Positions 1-9,631 are shown, counted from the stretch's first letter. The stretch is 64,000 nt of DNA from Methanoculleus marisnigri JR1 (GCF_000015825.1 NC_009051.1:1172695-1236694); one strand, 5' to 3'. The notes: generated by a model not told the origin, from the letters alone. Program-made: numbers and translations.

Positions 1-1
1 C

Positions 2-211
2 CTCCCGATCCCCGTGAAGAACGCGATGGTGAAGAACGTCCTCGCCGTCCCCCTGAACGCCGAGGTCGGCGAATGCGCACTGAAGATGCGGCGGGCCCGG
101 GTCGACCAGCTCCCGGTGGTCAACGGGAACAAGCGGCTTGTCGCCATGCTCTTCGACCGTGAGCTGATAAAGGTGCTGCTGCCTGACCAGCAGGCCGTGC
201 GAAAGAATTAA
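2..211 (+). CDS. CBS-domain protein, C-terminal part (gene starts before the window)
   Basis: The reading frame is open to the left edge and ends at a TAA at 209-211, so this is the 3' end of a longer gene. The visible ~69 residues look like the last CBS motif: a V-x-x-V-P-L stretch, then helix residues ECALKMRRARVDQLPVV and a closing MLFDRELIKVL. CBS pairs usually bind adenine nucleotides and regulate an attached domain or partner. The partner domain lies outside the window. A GTG at 14 could be called as a start but would cut the CBS fold, so I treat the gene as truncated by the window edge. Confidence 0.7.
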   Translation, partial: LPIPVKNAMVKNVLAVPLNAEVGECALKMRRARVDQLPVVNGNKRLVAMLFDRELIKVLLPDQQAVRKN

Positions 212-270
212 GGGGCAACATTCATATAATATACAGATGCCTATCCCTGTCGTGCCGTGACCCGGTACGG

Positions 271-283
271 CGATAAATTTATG
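271..283 (+). promoter_or_regulatory. Probable TATA box upstream of psmB
   Basis: An AT-rich ataaattta stretch at 273-281 sits in an otherwise GC-rich gap between the CBS gene and psmB. It lies about 75 bases before the chosen ATG, which would leave a leader of roughly 50 bases. A purine-rich aggggtg shortly before the ATG at 357 is the likely ribosome binding site. Assigned by position and composition only. Confidence 0.4.
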
Positions 284-356
284 TTTTATGATATCGCTAT
301 ACGCTTAACCGCTTTTGAGCGAGATAAGGCGTTTTAATGGTTTTAGGGGTGCTTCA

Positions 357-1001
357 ATGCTTGATACTTCCCAGGAAATAATGAAAGGTACAACTACCGT
401 AGGACTGATCTTCGATGGCGGCGTGGTCCTTGCAACGGAGATGCGAGCGACGATGGGGAACATGATCGCAAGCAAGCGTGCGAAGAAGATCTACCAGATC
501 ACGCCGAGGATCGGCCTCACGACCGCCGGCGGCGTCGGCGACGCACAGCAGCTCGTCCGGATCCTGCAGGTCGAGTGCAACCTCTTCGAGATGCGCCGCG
601 GCAAGACCATGTCTGTCGGTGCCGCATCGACCCTGCTCTCGAACTACCTGAACCAGAACCGCTACTATCCCTACTACGTCCAGCTCCTGATGGGCGGGTT
701 CGACGACGAGGGGCCGAGCGTCTACTCCGTCGACGCCATGGGCGGGGCGACCAAGGAAGAGGATATCGTCGCCACCGGCTCGGGCTCCCCCTTCGCCTAC
801 GGCGTGCTCGAAGACCAGTATCGGGCCGGCATGAAGGAGGACGACGCGAAGGATCTCGCCGTCCGTGCCGTCAGATCGGCGATGCGTCGTGACTCCGCAT
901 CCGGCGAGGATATCATGGTGGTCGTGATCACGAAGGACAAATATGAAGAACACATCGAGAGCGGGTTGCAGAGGCCATCGGCAGCCCGCCCAACACTCTG
1001 A
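357..1001 (+). CDS. psmB: Proteasome beta subunit
   Basis: Catalytic beta subunit of the archaeal 20S proteasome. The precursor is 214 residues, normal for the family. A short propeptide ends with Gly11 and cleavage would expose Thr12, the nucleophile Thr1 (TTTVG). In mature numbering Glu17 and Lys33 of the active site are present (ATEMR and SKRAKK). The conserved GSGSP loop is near residue 165. I chose the ATG at 357, with a purine-rich site just upstream, rather than the TTG at 315, because archaeal propeptides are short. It works with the alpha subunit, encoded elsewhere, to degrade proteins in the cytoplasm. It is followed by aCPSF1 20 bases later, so the two are probably co-transcribed, linking protein and RNA turnover. 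Confidence 0.96.
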   Translation: MLDTSQEIMKGTTTVGLIFDGGVVLATEMRATMGNMIASKRAKKIYQITPRIGLTTAGGVGDAQQLVRILQVECNLFEMRRGKTMSVGAASTLLSNYLNQNRYYPYYVQLLMGGFDDEGPSVYSVDAMGGATKEEDIVATGSGSPFAYGVLEDQYRAGMKEDDAKDLAVRAVRSAMRRDSASGEDIMVVVITKDKYEEHIESGLQRPSAARPTL

Positions 1002-1021
1002 TATTTTTTAGGACGATTTTA

Positions 1022-2914
1022 ATGGTTATCGAAGAGAAACTCCAGGAGCTTAAGGAGCAGATCAACAAGATTGTTCCCGGTGGAATTACCATCTCGAACG
1101 TCGAGTTTGAAGGTCCCGAGCTCGTTATCTACACCGACGATCCGAAACTGTTTGCCGATCAGGCAGACCTGATAAAAATACTGGCACGCGATCTCAGAAA
1201 GCGGATCGTCGTGCGCCCGAATATCCTTGAAGACCCGGAGCGGGCCGCCCAGGAGATCCGGGCGGTCGTGCCGGAGAACGCGGGGATCACCGACCTCTTC
1301 TTCGACCCGGAGACCGGCGAGGTCCTGATCGAGGCGGAGAAGCCCGGTGTGGTCATCGGCAAGAACGGGGTAACCCTCCGGGAGATCACGAAACAGATCG
1401 GCTGGACGCCGAAGGTTGTCCGGACGCCGCCCATCGAGAGCACGACGGTGAAGCAGATCCGTACCTATCTCCGGTCGGTGAAGGACGAGCGCAAAGCATT
1501 TCTGCGGGCGATCGGCCGCCGCATCCACCGTGAGGTCACGAGCAAAGACCAGTGGCTGCGGGTCACGACGCTCGGGTGCTGCCGCGAGGTCGGCCGCGCT
1601 GCGTTCCTGATATCGACACCGGAGAGCAAGATCCTGGTCGACTGCGGCGAAAAGCCGGGCAGCACCACGAACGGGACGCCGTACCTCTATGTGCCCGAGA
1701 TCTACCCGCTCAACACGCTCGATGCAGTGGTGCTCACCCACGCGCACCTCGACCACTGCGCCCTCGTCCCGCTCCTGTATAAGTACGGTTACGAAGGCCC
1801 GGTCTACTCGACGGCGCCGACGAGGGATCTCTCGACGATGCTCCAGCTCGACTACCTGGACGTCGTCAGAAAGGAGACGGACAGGATCCCCTACACCTCG
1901 AACGAGGTGCGGACCTACATGAAACACTCCATCACCCTCAACTACGGCAGCGTGACCGACATCGCACCCGACGTCAAACTCACCTTCCATAACGCGGGGC
2001 ATATCCTCGGGTCGGCCATCGCGCACTTCCATATCGGCGAGGGGCTCTACAACATCGCGTTCACCGGCGACTTCAACTACCAGAAGTCACGGCTGTTCTC
2101 CCCGGCGGTCTCGTCCTTCCCGCGGCTCGAGGCGCTCTTCATGGAGAGCACCTACGGCGGGTCGAACGACTTCCAGCCCCAGAGGAAAGAGGCGGAGGAC
2201 AAGCTCTACGAGACGGTTTCGACGACGATCAAGCGCGGCGGCAAGGTGATCATTCCCGCGTTCGCCGTCGGGCGGTCGCAGGAGGTCATGCTCGCCCTCG
2301 AGGAGGGTATCCGGCGGCAGAAGATCCCGCCGGTCAAGATCTACCTCGACGGCATGATCAAGGAAGCGACGGCGATCCACACGACCTACCCGGAGTACCT
2401 TAACAGCGATCTCCGAAACCAGATCTTCCGCGAAGGACTGAACCCCTTCCTCTCCGAGGCGTTCGTCCAGGTGGACTCGCCGGCCATCCGTGAGAAGGTG
2501 GTAACGGGCGATCCCTGCGTCATCATCACGACGAGTGGTATGTTAAACGGCGGGCCGGTGATGGAGTACCTCAAGGCTCTCGGCCCCGACGAGCGCAACT
2601 CGCTCATCTTCGTCGGCTACCAGGCGGACGGGACGCTCGGGCGGCGCATCCAGAAGGGCTGGCGCGAGATCCCGCTCGGCTGGCGCGAGACGATCGTGAT
2701 CAACCTCGAGATCGCGACGAGCGACGGGTTCTCCGGTCACTCCGACCGCAAACAGTTGATGAACTACGTTGCTCACCTTCAGCCGCGCCCGGAGAAGATC
2801 TTCACCATCCACGGCGACGAGAACAAGACCATCGACCTTGCAAGTTCCATCTACAAGCGCCACCGTATCGAGACGCATTCTCCCATGAACCTTGAGACGT
2901 ATCGTATGATCTAG
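1022..2914 (+). CDS. aCPSF1 / FttA, KH-domain beta-CASP ribonuclease (transcription termination factor)
   Basis: 630 residues, the usual length for archaeal CPSF1. N-terminal KH region with a GxxG loop (VIGKNG, 111-116), then a metallo-beta-lactamase domain with HAHLDH at 240-245, a metal His in NAGHILGS (about 327), FTGDF at 347-351 and a beta-CASP insertion beginning near 411. The lactamase fold resumes with SGHSD (571-575) and TIHGDE (595-600). All metal ligands of an active zinc nuclease appear to be present. Members of this family cleave RNA endonucleolytically at U-rich 3' ends and terminate transcription in methanogens. It lies between psmB and an MFS gene that begins two bases after its stop codon. 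Confidence 0.95.
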   Translation: MVIEEKLQELKEQINKIVPGGITISNVEFEGPELVIYTDDPKLFADQADLIKILARDLRKRIVVRPNILEDPERAAQEIRAVVPENAGITDLFFDPETGEVLIEAEKPGVVIGKNGVTLREITKQIGWTPKVVRTPPIESTTVKQIRTYLRSVKDERKAFLRAIGRRIHREVTSKDQWLRVTTLGCCREVGRAAFLISTPESKILVDCGEKPGSTTNGTPYLYVPEIYPLNTLDAVVLTHAHLDHCALVPLLYKYGYEGPVYSTAPTRDLSTMLQLDYLDVVRKETDRIPYTSNEVRTYMKHSITLNYGSVTDIAPDVKLTFHNAGHILGSAIAHFHIGEGLYNIAFTGDFNYQKSRLFSPAVSSFPRLEALFMESTYGGSNDFQPQRKEAEDKLYETVSTTIKRGGKVIIPAFAVGRSQEVMLALEEGIRRQKIPPVKIYLDGMIKEATAIHTTYPEYLNSDLRNQIFREGLNPFLSEAFVQVDSPAIREKVVTGDPCVIITTSGMLNGGPVMEYLKALGPDERNSLIFVGYQADGTLGRRIQKGWREIPLGWRETIVINLEIATSDGFSGHSDRKQLMNYVAHLQPRPEKIFTIHGDENKTIDLASSIYKRHRIETHSPMNLETYRMI

Positions 2915-2916
2915 GA

Positions 2917-3984
2917 ATGCTGCAAAAACTCCCCATCCTCCTCGGGATATTCGTGGTGATGGCGCTCTCGAACGCCGTCGTCCCGGTGCTTCCCGATTTT
3001 GCCGAGGGGGCGGCACTGCAGGGCGTGGTCTACTCCGCATACTTTTTGGGCGCGTTTCTGACGGTGCTGCCGGCGGGGCTTGCAAGCGACCGGATCGGAA
3101 GCGTGCCCCTCATCCGCACCGGGCTTCTCCTGACTCTTGCAAGCGGCGTCCTCATCCTGCTCTTTCCATCAGGCCTGCCGCTCCTCGTCTTCCGGGTGAT
3201 CGAGGGGATTGGGGCGGGGCTCTTCCTCTCGGCGGCGCTCGCGTGGGCGAACTCCCAGACTCCGGCCGGGCAGCTCAGCGGCTACGTCATGGCGGCCTTG
3301 AACCTCGGTCTGGTCGTGGGACTTCTCGCGACGGGCTGGCTCGATGCGGCCTTCGACAGCCATCTTGCGGGGATTGCCCTCTTTACGGTGCTTGCAATCC
3401 CCGCGGCCGCAATGAGCCTCGTCGTCCGGGAGAGCGAGCGCGTGGGGTTTGCGAAGGCGGATTTCGCAGGGATCGTGCGGAACTATTTCTGGCTCTTTGC
3501 AGCGGCGGTCGTTCTCGTGGGGATGACCGGGGCGGTGGCGGCCGTCTACCCCGAGTACACCGGGAACGACTCGTCGGTGCTCGCCCTGCAGCTCGCGACA
3601 ATCAACATCGCGACCGTCGTTGCCCTGCTCGTCACCCCCCGGATCAATTTCCGTCCTGCCCCGACCATCCGGGCCGCCTCGCTCCTGATGGCGGCGGCGG
3701 TGCTGGCGGGCTACTTCACGCCCTATGCCTTCCCCGCCATCGGGGCCCTGTCGGGCGTGTTCATCGTCGCGGTTCTCGCGTTCCTCGCGGAGACGAAGAT
3801 CGAGCAGGGCGTGATGACCGGGCTCTTCAACACCGCGTCCTACGCCGGGTTCACGTTCCTCTCCGCCCTTGCGGGGCTGGTGGCCGGAGGGATCGGGTTC
3901 CTGGCCGCATTCGTCCTGCTGGCCGGGATGGCGGTGGCGGTGGCCGTCCCCATCGGCAGGTGCCGGTGCGAGTATCGCGGGTGA
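2917..3984 (+). CDS. Major facilitator superfamily transporter
   Basis: 355 residues, almost entirely hydrophobic segments, consistent with 11-12 membrane helices. The A-motif-like loop between helices 2 and 3 is recognisable (GLASDRIGS, about 49-57), as is a GAGLFLS helix near residue 95. The substrate cannot be deduced. The ATG is two bases after the aCPSF1 stop, so translation may be coupled. It is slightly short for an MFS protein (usually 390-420), mainly at the C-terminus, which ends with a basic tail RCRCEYRG. The next gene (aldehyde dehydrogenase) starts 38 bases downstream. Confidence 0.85.
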   Translation: MLQKLPILLGIFVVMALSNAVVPVLPDFAEGAALQGVVYSAYFLGAFLTVLPAGLASDRIGSVPLIRTGLLLTLASGVLILLFPSGLPLLVFRVIEGIGAGLFLSAALAWANSQTPAGQLSGYVMAALNLGLVVGLLATGWLDAAFDSHLAGIALFTVLAIPAAAMSLVVRESERVGFAKADFAGIVRNYFWLFAAAVVLVGMTGAVAAVYPEYTGNDSSVLALQLATINIATVVALLVTPRINFRPAPTIRAASLLMAAAVLAGYFTPYAFPAIGALSGVFIVAVLAFLAETKIEQGVMTGLFNTASYAGFTFLSALAGLVAGGIGFLAAFVLLAGMAVAVAVPIGRCRCEYRG

Positions 3985-4022
3985 CGGAGCGCATATTACC
4001 CCTCCCGTCCATAGGATCATCC

Positions 4023-5453
4023 ATGAAGATGATGATCGGCGGCGAGCGGCGCGATTCGGTCTCCGGCAGGGTATTTCCGGTGCACAACCCCGCGACGGGC
4101 GACGTGGTCGGTGAAGCGCCGCTCGGCGGCGAGGACGATGTTTTAGCCGCGATCGAGGCCGCCGGGGAGGCGTTTCCCGACTGGGCCGCGAAGAGCCCGA
4201 GGGATCGGGCGAAGATCCTCTTCTTTGCGGCAGAAGAGGTCCGGCGCAGGAACACCGACCTTGCGGCGCTCCTGACCGCCGAACAGGGCAAGCCCATCCG
4301 CGAGGCGGTCGACGAGATCAACGGGTTTGCAAACATCCTCGAGTACTATCACGCCCTCTCGGCGGGGCTCCGGGGCGAGTTCGCGAACCTCAAGGGCTAC
4401 GGCCGGGTTACGGTCCGGAGACGCCCGCTCGGCATCTGCGGCGCGATCATCCCCTGGAATATGCCGGCGATCATCATGGGCTGGAAGATAGGTGCGGCTC
4501 TCGCGGCGGGGAACACGATGGTCTTGAAGCCCGCCCGAACCGCCCCGCTGACCTGCATGAGGCTCGCGGAGATCCTCGGGGAGGCGGGTCTCCCGCCGGG
4601 GGTCTTAAACGTCGTCACCGGGCCGGGGGAGACGGTCGGCCGGGAGATCGCGAGGAACCCAGGCGTTCGGAAGGTCTCGTTCACCGGGGAGGTCGGGACC
4701 GGGAGGCAGGTCGCCCTTGACGCCGCCCCTGCGATGAAGCGGCTGACGCTGGAACTCGGGGGGAGCGATCCGATGATCGTCTGTGACGATGCCGATATCG
4801 GAGCGGCGGTCGAGGGGGTCATCCGGGGACGTTACTACAACTGCGGCCAGGTCTGCACGGCGGTCAAAAGGCTCTACGTCTCTGACTCGATCGCGGACGA
4901 GTTTGTCCGGCGGCTGACGGCGAGGGTCGAGACGTTCGTGGTCGGGAACGGCATGGACCGCGGCGTCGGGATGGGCCCGCTGAACAACCGGGCGGGCTTA
5001 AATCGGGTCGTTAATATTGTCGATGCCGCCCGGGAGCGGGACGAGGGGAAGATCGTCGCGGGAGGGCGGGCGCCCGAAGGGGAGCAGTACAAGCGCGGCC
5101 TCTTCTTCCTGCCGACGCTCATTACCGGTGTTCCGCACGACTCCGTCCTCTTCTCCGAGGAGATCTTCGGCCCGGTGCTGCCGATCGCCGCCGTTTCCGG
5201 TCTCGACGAGGCGCTCGAGCTCGCGAACAATTCCCGTTACGGCCTCGGGGCGTCGGTATGGACCCGGAACGCGGACACGATCGCCCGGGCGACGGAAGAA
5301 CTCGAGGCGGGGATCGTCTGGGTCAACCAGCACCTGAGGATCCCGCCGGAGGTGCCGTTCGGGGGGACGAAGGCGAGCGGCATCGGCAGGGAGAACGGCA
5401 GCCGGGCGCTCGAGGAGTACACGGAGGAGAAGGCCGTGCTGGTGCGGCTGTAG
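4023..5453 (+). CDS. NAD(P)-dependent aldehyde dehydrogenase
   Basis: 476 residues, full length for the ALDH superfamily, oxidising an aldehyde to a carboxylic acid. Key residues seen: the oxyanion Asn in PWNMP (N146), Lys in the VLKP cofactor loop (about 169), the FTGEVGTG Rossmann loop (220-227), general base Glu in LELGG (E244) and nucleophile Cys in CGQVC (C278). The closest functional guesses are the succinate-semialdehyde, lactaldehyde or glyceraldehyde dehydrogenase branches, and sequence reading cannot choose among them. The frame is open far upstream, but the ATG at 4023 gives the usual N-terminus (IGGERR then PVHNPATG) and has aggat upstream. Confidence 0.92.
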   Translation: MKMMIGGERRDSVSGRVFPVHNPATGDVVGEAPLGGEDDVLAAIEAAGEAFPDWAAKSPRDRAKILFFAAEEVRRRNTDLAALLTAEQGKPIREAVDEINGFANILEYYHALSAGLRGEFANLKGYGRVTVRRRPLGICGAIIPWNMPAIIMGWKIGAALAAGNTMVLKPARTAPLTCMRLAEILGEAGLPPGVLNVVTGPGETVGREIARNPGVRKVSFTGEVGTGRQVALDAAPAMKRLTLELGGSDPMIVCDDADIGAAVEGVIRGRYYNCGQVCTAVKRLYVSDSIADEFVRRLTARVETFVVGNGMDRGVGMGPLNNRAGLNRVVNIVDAARERDEGKIVAGGRAPEGEQYKRGLFFLPTLITGVPHDSVLFSEEIFGPVLPIAAVSGLDEALELANNSRYGLGASVWTRNADTIARATEELEAGIVWVNQHLRIPPEVPFGGTKASGIGRENGSRALEEYTEEKAVLVRL

Positions 5454-5636
5454 GGGCTAAAATCGCCGGCAAGCCCCGTTGATGGCGGCACACGAGACGG
5501 AGAACCTTCCCCGGCGCGATGAGAGGTTTGCGGGTCATGCTTCGTCCGGGCGGTCGGTGTCAGGGTTCCCGGTGTATCGGAAAATATGTTTGCGATGCCT
5601 TTTGGGCAATCGGGATTTTTATTAAGAATATAGCAA

Positions 5637-5683
5637 AATTTATATAATTCAGTGCCTATCCTCACCCTCTCCCAAGGGGGGAT
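5637..5683 (+). promoter_or_regulatory. Promoter and ribosome binding site of the fasciclin gene
   Basis: TATA-like aatttatataa at 5637-5647 in an AT-rich pocket, followed about 25 bases on by a probable start point. A very strong Shine-Dalgarno (aaggggggat, 5674-5682) lies seven bases before the ATG at 5690. A similar arrangement precedes the next secreted gene at 6886. Confidence 0.55.
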
Positions 5684-5689
5684 GGTAGT

Positions 5690-6508
5690 ATGAGACGATG
5701 GATAACTCTATGCGCGTGCATTCTTGCTCTTCTTGCGATGCCGTTTGCCGTAACGGCGGCGGTAATCGGAGACGAGAATGCAACGGCGACGCCCATGGGC
5801 GAGACCGGGCAGATGGATAACCAGACGGCGAACATGACGATTGCCGCCTACATCGAGCAGGACGAGAACCTGACACGGCTGGCCGAAGCAGTCGCCGTGG
5901 CGGGGCTCTACGACACCCTGAACGGCGAGGGCCCGTACACGGTCTTTGCCCCGAGCAACGAGGCGTTCGACGCTCTCGGGAACGACACCGTGAACCAGCT
6001 CATGAACGAGACCGACAACCTGACGATGGTTCTCCAGTATCACGTCGTCGAGGGCGAGTACCTGTCGGCGAACTTCACCAACATGACCGATGAGCAGGCC
6101 GGACAGGAGAACCAGACTGCCGGAAACGAGTCCGAAGGCGGTGTGCTTGATATCTTCAGCGGGCTTCTCGGCGGCGAGAACGAGACCGCGAGCGAGAACA
6201 TGAGCACGCTCGTCACGCTTGCCGGCGAGGACCTGAACGTCTCCGCCACCGACGGCGAGGTCATGGTCGAGAACGCCACCGTCACCGTGGCGGACATCAA
6301 CACGACGAACGGCGTGATCCATATCATCGACCTGGTGCTGGTGCCGCCGGGCGTGAACCTGACGGCGGGCGGGGAGACACCGACCACGATGCCGGCCGGG
6401 GAGACGCCGACCACGCCGATGGGTGAGATGACCACGATGCCGGTCGGGGAGACACCGGCCGCGACGATGGCCGAGAACCAGAGCGCCCTGATAGGCATCG
6501 TACAGTGA
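5690..6508 (+). CDS. Secreted fasciclin (FAS1)-domain protein
   Basis: 272 residues. A Sec signal peptide covers about 1-24 (basic start, hydrophobic core LCACILALLAMPFAV, Ala-rich cleavage site). The body is one FAS1 domain, with the H1-like motif YTVFAPSNEAFDAL near residue 83, the YHVVEG strand near 120 and the H2-like GVIHIIDLVLVPP near 208. An acidic insertion of about 50 residues (AGQENQTAGNESEGG and following) interrupts the fold. The tail after residue 225 is low-complexity threonine, proline and glycine (ETPTTMPAG type). Many N-x-S/T sequons suggest N-glycosylation. Such proteins act in adhesion or as envelope components. It shares FAS1 with the product at 6886-9222. Confidence 0.9.
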   Translation: MRRWITLCACILALLAMPFAVTAAVIGDENATATPMGETGQMDNQTANMTIAAYIEQDENLTRLAEAVAVAGLYDTLNGEGPYTVFAPSNEAFDALGNDTVNQLMNETDNLTMVLQYHVVEGEYLSANFTNMTDEQAGQENQTAGNESEGGVLDIFSGLLGGENETASENMSTLVTLAGEDLNVSATDGEVMVENATVTVADINTTNGVIHIIDLVLVPPGVNLTAGGETPTTMPAGETPTTPMGEMTTMPVGETPAATMAENQSALIGIVQ

Positions 6509-6885
6509 TGTAGAGCACGGCAGAGGGCGGCAGGCGCCGCTGGTCTGCCTTCGAGGCTTCCGGACGGCACTCGAGTGCCGTTCGGCTGCAACACCTCTCT
6601 ATTTTTTTCTCTTACCACAACCTGCGGATATTGCCGGGTTGTTTCGTTTCTTTGAACAGCAGGCCGGAGCCCGGAGCGCCCGGAGTGCCCGGAGCGCGAA
6701 TCGGAGACATTCCAGAGATTGTCTTCTTCTCCTTTCGCCGATAGGGTGATGCCGCCGGGTGACGAACGTGTGGGGGGAATTGCCCCGATGCAGGCCGTGA
6801 TTTTTCCAGGTCGGCTTTTGTGGATTATTATCATAATATTTTTATATTACCACGCTCATTCCTCTGCTCGCAAGGGGGGATATGT
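6509..6885 (+). promoter_or_regulatory. Intergenic region: T-rich terminator, then promoter and RBS for the next surface-protein gene
   Basis: No gene is seen here. A pyrimidine-rich T run at 6596-6612 is a plausible archaeal terminator for the fasciclin gene. Short GC-rich repeats (cccggagcg, cccggagtg) occur near 6670-6700. An AT-rich box around 6833-6848 (cataatatttttatatta) is the likely promoter, and aagggggga at 6872-6880 is a strong ribosome binding site for the ATG at 6886. Confidence 0.5.
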
Positions 6886-9222
6886 ATGAGACGACCTGTA
6901 TTGTTCGGTTTGTGCATCATTCTCTTCCTATCAATCTCTGCTGCAAGTGTAGCGGTCTCGATTGGAGGAGGACCTGTTGAACTGAACCCTGATGAGACTG
7001 TGAACATCACACCGGTAAACAGTACCGAAACCTACGAGGTGCCGCAGACGACAGTGCTTGGAGCACTTGATGCTGCCTCGATCCTCGGATCATTCGAGTA
7101 CCAGGTTGCTGAAGACCTGCCTCTGGATGAGGAAAACCTCAGCATTCTATCGATTACCGACATTGAAAACGAGATTGTGAACGAGACTCCGAACAACTGG
7201 ACCTTCTGGGTCAACGACGAGCAGGCCACGACAGGGCCCGCGGTGACGAACCTCACCGACGGGGACAACCTGACCTTCTCCTACGGGCCCCCGTCGCACA
7301 CCCTGGAAAACGCCACGTATACCCTGATGGTGAACGTGACCGTTCTTGGGGCGGTTGTTACTCCGACGCCGACGGTGAACGTCACTCCGACGCCGGGAGC
7401 GAATGTGACGCCCTTCGTCAACGTCTCCGATCAGCCGATCGAGAACGATACGGTGATCGTTGACAACGCCACGATCAACCAGACGGGTTGGGCGGACATC
7501 CACGCGGACCTGAACGGAACGCCCGGGCCGATCATCGGCTACAGCCAGATCACCGAAGGCGTAAATGAGAACGTTTCCGTGGAGATCGAGGTCGAGAACG
7601 CCACGCCGGTGCTCTATGCCATGCTTCACATCGATGCGGGAGAGCCGGGCGTCCATGAGTTCCCGGGCCCCGACGTGCCGATCCTGGTGAACGGAAGCCC
7701 CGTCCAGCAGGCCTTCAACGTGACCGGGGGGCTGCCCGAAGAGAACGTTACGCCGACCCCAACGGTGAACGTTACGCCGAGTCCGACGGTGAACGTTACG
7801 CCGAGTCCGACGGTGAACGTTACGCCGAGTCCGACGGTGAACGTTACGCCGACACCGACGGTGAACGTTACGCCGAGTCCGACGGTGAACGTTACGCCGA
7901 GTCCGACGGTGAACGTTACGCCGAGTCCGACGGTGAACGTTACGCCGACACCGACGGTGAACGTCACGCCGACACCAACGGTGAACGTTACGCCGAGTCC
8001 GACAGTGAACGTTACGCCGAGTCCGACACCCGGTGCGAACATCACCGAACAGATCGTCGAGGGCCTTTCGGACCAGGAGAACCTGACGACGTTCGTTGAA
8101 GCGGTGAACAACTCCACTATCGGCGAGGAACTCGACGAGAACGAGAGTTACGTGATGTGCGCTCCGACCGACGATGCGTTTTCCGGGCTGGGCAACCGGA
8201 CGCTCTCGGTGATCATGGGCGACACGATGCTCTTAAACAAGATCCTCAGTTACCATGTCATCCAGGGTGATTACACGATCGAAGAGCTCGTGCAACTCTG
8301 CGAGAATTCGACCGACGGGCAGATCTCCCTGCCGACCGCTGAAGGATCGGAGGTTAATGTCTCGCTCACCGAGGACGGTCAGCTGACCATCAACAACATC
8401 ATCGTTGTGACCCAGATCCAGATCACGAACTACATCGTGGTCTACGTGATCGACGGTGTCCTGGTTCCGCCGGACACCCCGATCCCAACCCCAACACCGA
8501 CAGTGACACCAACCGCGACACCAACGGTGAACGTTACGCCGAGTCCGACGGTGAACGTTACGCCGACTCCGACGGTGAACGTTACGCCGACTCCGACGGT
8601 GAACGTTACGCCGACACCAACGGTGAACGTTACGCCGACTCCGACGGTGAACGTTACGCCGACTCCGACGGTGAACGTGACCCCGACGCCGACAACGCCG
8701 GAGGAGACCATGGATCTCCAGCTCTATGAAGGCTGGAACTTCGTCTCTATCCCGAGATCGCTCTCTGCGGGAAACGATACCGCAGCGTCGGTCTTTGCGG
8801 ACGTCGACACCGGCGGGCGGTCGATCTACACCCATACCCCGGCAGGCGGCTTCGAGCCCCTGGGCGAGAGCGAGATCCTGGAAGTCCTTGAGGGATACTG
8901 GGTCTACTCGACCGAGGAGACGACCGTGCAGCTGATGCTCAGCACCGACCCGGTGAGGGCACCCGCACTGAAGACGCTCAGCCCGGGCTGGAACGCCATC
9001 GGCTACTCCGACCTGACGGAGCGCAGTGCGGACGAGGCGCTCATATCGGTGGAAGACAACTGGGTCTACGTCGTCGGCTACGATGCAGAAGAGCAGAGTT
9101 ACCGGCCGGCGCTCATCAACAATGTGACCGGTGACCAGGGGGAGAACCAGAGACTCTCCCCGACCGAGGGTTACTGGCTGTTCGTGCGCGAGGATGGCAG
9201 ACTGGCTGCCATCAGCGCCTGA
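6886..9222 (+). CDS. Large secreted surface protein: DUF4430-like, DUF7282-like and FAS1 domains with VNVTP repeats
   Basis: 778 residues from the ATG with the strong RBS; an in-frame start 66 bases upstream would bury the signal peptide. Order: signal peptide (1-25); a DUF4430-like segment (about 40-150, with WTFWVNDEQ); a DUF7282-like segment (about 185-282, GWADIHAD and YAMLHIDAG); 11 octapeptide repeats PTVNVTP(S/T) (about 288-381); a FAS1 domain (about 385-528, VMCAPTDDAFSGL, YHVIQGDY); 7 more repeats (about 545-603); and a C-terminal domain with two GWN motifs (GWNFVSIP, GWNAIGYS). Almost every repeat carries an N-V-T sequon, so the linkers may be heavily N-glycosylated. No transmembrane anchor is visible. 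Likely an envelope or matrix adhesin. The DUF names are from memory of motif patterns. Confidence 0.85.
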   Translation: MRRPVLFGLCIILFLSISAASVAVSIGGGPVELNPDETVNITPVNSTETYEVPQTTVLGALDAASILGSFEYQVAEDLPLDEENLSILSITDIENEIVNETPNNWTFWVNDEQATTGPAVTNLTDGDNLTFSYGPPSHTLENATYTLMVNVTVLGAVVTPTPTVNVTPTPGANVTPFVNVSDQPIENDTVIVDNATINQTGWADIHADLNGTPGPIIGYSQITEGVNENVSVEIEVENATPVLYAMLHIDAGEPGVHEFPGPDVPILVNGSPVQQAFNVTGGLPEENVTPTPTVNVTPSPTVNVTPSPTVNVTPSPTVNVTPTPTVNVTPSPTVNVTPSPTVNVTPSPTVNVTPTPTVNVTPTPTVNVTPSPTVNVTPSPTPGANITEQIVEGLSDQENLTTFVEAVNNSTIGEELDENESYVMCAPTDDAFSGLGNRTLSVIMGDTMLLNKILSYHVIQGDYTIEELVQLCENSTDGQISLPTAEGSEVNVSLTEDGQLTINNIIVVTQIQITNYIVVYVIDGVLVPPDTPIPTPTPTVTPTATPTVNVTPSPTVNVTPTPTVNVTPTPTVNVTPTPTVNVTPTPTVNVTPTPTVNVTPTPTTPEETMDLQLYEGWNFVSIPRSLSAGNDTAASVFADVDTGGRSIYTHTPAGGFEPLGESEILEVLEGYWVYSTEETTVQLMLSTDPVRAPALKTLSPGWNAIGYSDLTERSADEALISVEDNWVYVVGYDAEEQSYRPALINNVTGDQGENQRLSPTEGYWLFVREDGRLAAISA
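7744..8029 (+). repeat. 24-bp tandem coding repeat, block 1 (11 units)
   Basis: Tandem 24-base units of the type ccgacggtgaacgttacgcc plus a variable last codon, encoding PTVNVTP followed by S or T. Units are nearly identical at the DNA level, including synonymous positions, which points to recent expansion by slippage or recombination. Confidence 0.95.
8521..8688 (+). repeat. 24-bp tandem coding repeat, block 2 (7 units)
   Basis: Same 24-base unit as block 1, mostly with the PT (not PS) linker variant, lying after the FAS1 domain. Near identity between the two blocks suggests exchange between them. Confidence 0.95.
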
Positions 9223-9234
9223 CCTTTTTTTTGG
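9223..9234 (+). terminator. T-run terminator after the surface-protein gene
   Basis: Eight consecutive T bases (9225-9232) directly after the stop codon, the usual archaeal U-rich termination signal. Confidence 0.55.
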
Positions 9235-9351
9235 CGGTTTTGCCTTCCGGGCAGCCAAAATCGAAGAACCGGTCTTCGGGAAGAAGCCCGGTGAGAAAAG
9301 AATCTTCCGCGGAGGAGGAATGGCGCCGGAAACCGTCCCGGTACCGGCCGC

Positions 9352-9627
9352 TTACTCCGGTGTTGCCGTATACTCCCGCATCAGTGCGTCGCCGTAGGCT
9401 TCCCTCTTCTTTGTCGGGATGTAGTTGAACTCCCCGGCTCTCCTGAGGAGCTCGGCGCGAATCGCGGCGTCGTCCGCGAGATGCAGGTCCCGCACGCCGT
9501 CGACGATGAAGTCGAGCTGGTTGACGCCGGTCTCCTTCCCGTCCACGAGGATCGTCTTGATCTTGATCGCGTCCGGCCGGACCCCGCCGCAGACGGTGCA
9601 GTAGTCGCCTTCCTTCTCGTTCGTCAC
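9352..9627 (-). CDS. Conserved 91-residue methanogen protein with a CxxC motif
   Basis: A small soluble protein starting MTNEKEGDYCTVCGG. The CTVC pair near the N-terminus could be half of a metal site. The rest is mixed alpha/beta with a conserved-looking core (GKETGVNQLDFIVDGV, YIPTKK). Relatives in methanogen genomes are often labelled NAC family transcription factor, a name I would not rely on. It starts 4 bases after the stop of the cupin gene at 9632-9967, so it is the last gene of that operon and probably shares its function. Nothing visible indicates an enzymatic role. Confidence 0.75.
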   Translation of the reverse strand: MTNEKEGDYCTVCGGVRPDAIKIKTILVDGKETGVNQLDFIVDGVRDLHLADDAAIRAELLRRAGEFNYIPTKKREAYGDALMREYTATPE

Positions 9628-9631
9628 GCTC

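Noticed and set aside
3243-4022. N-terminal extension of the aldehyde dehydrogenase frame
   Set aside because: It is a shadow of the MFS gene in another frame; the enzyme starts normally at 4023.
8233-9258. Minus-strand open frame with histidine/arginine repeats across the surface-protein gene
   Set aside because: It is the antisense of the VNVTP repeats; its repeats are dictated by the sense strand.
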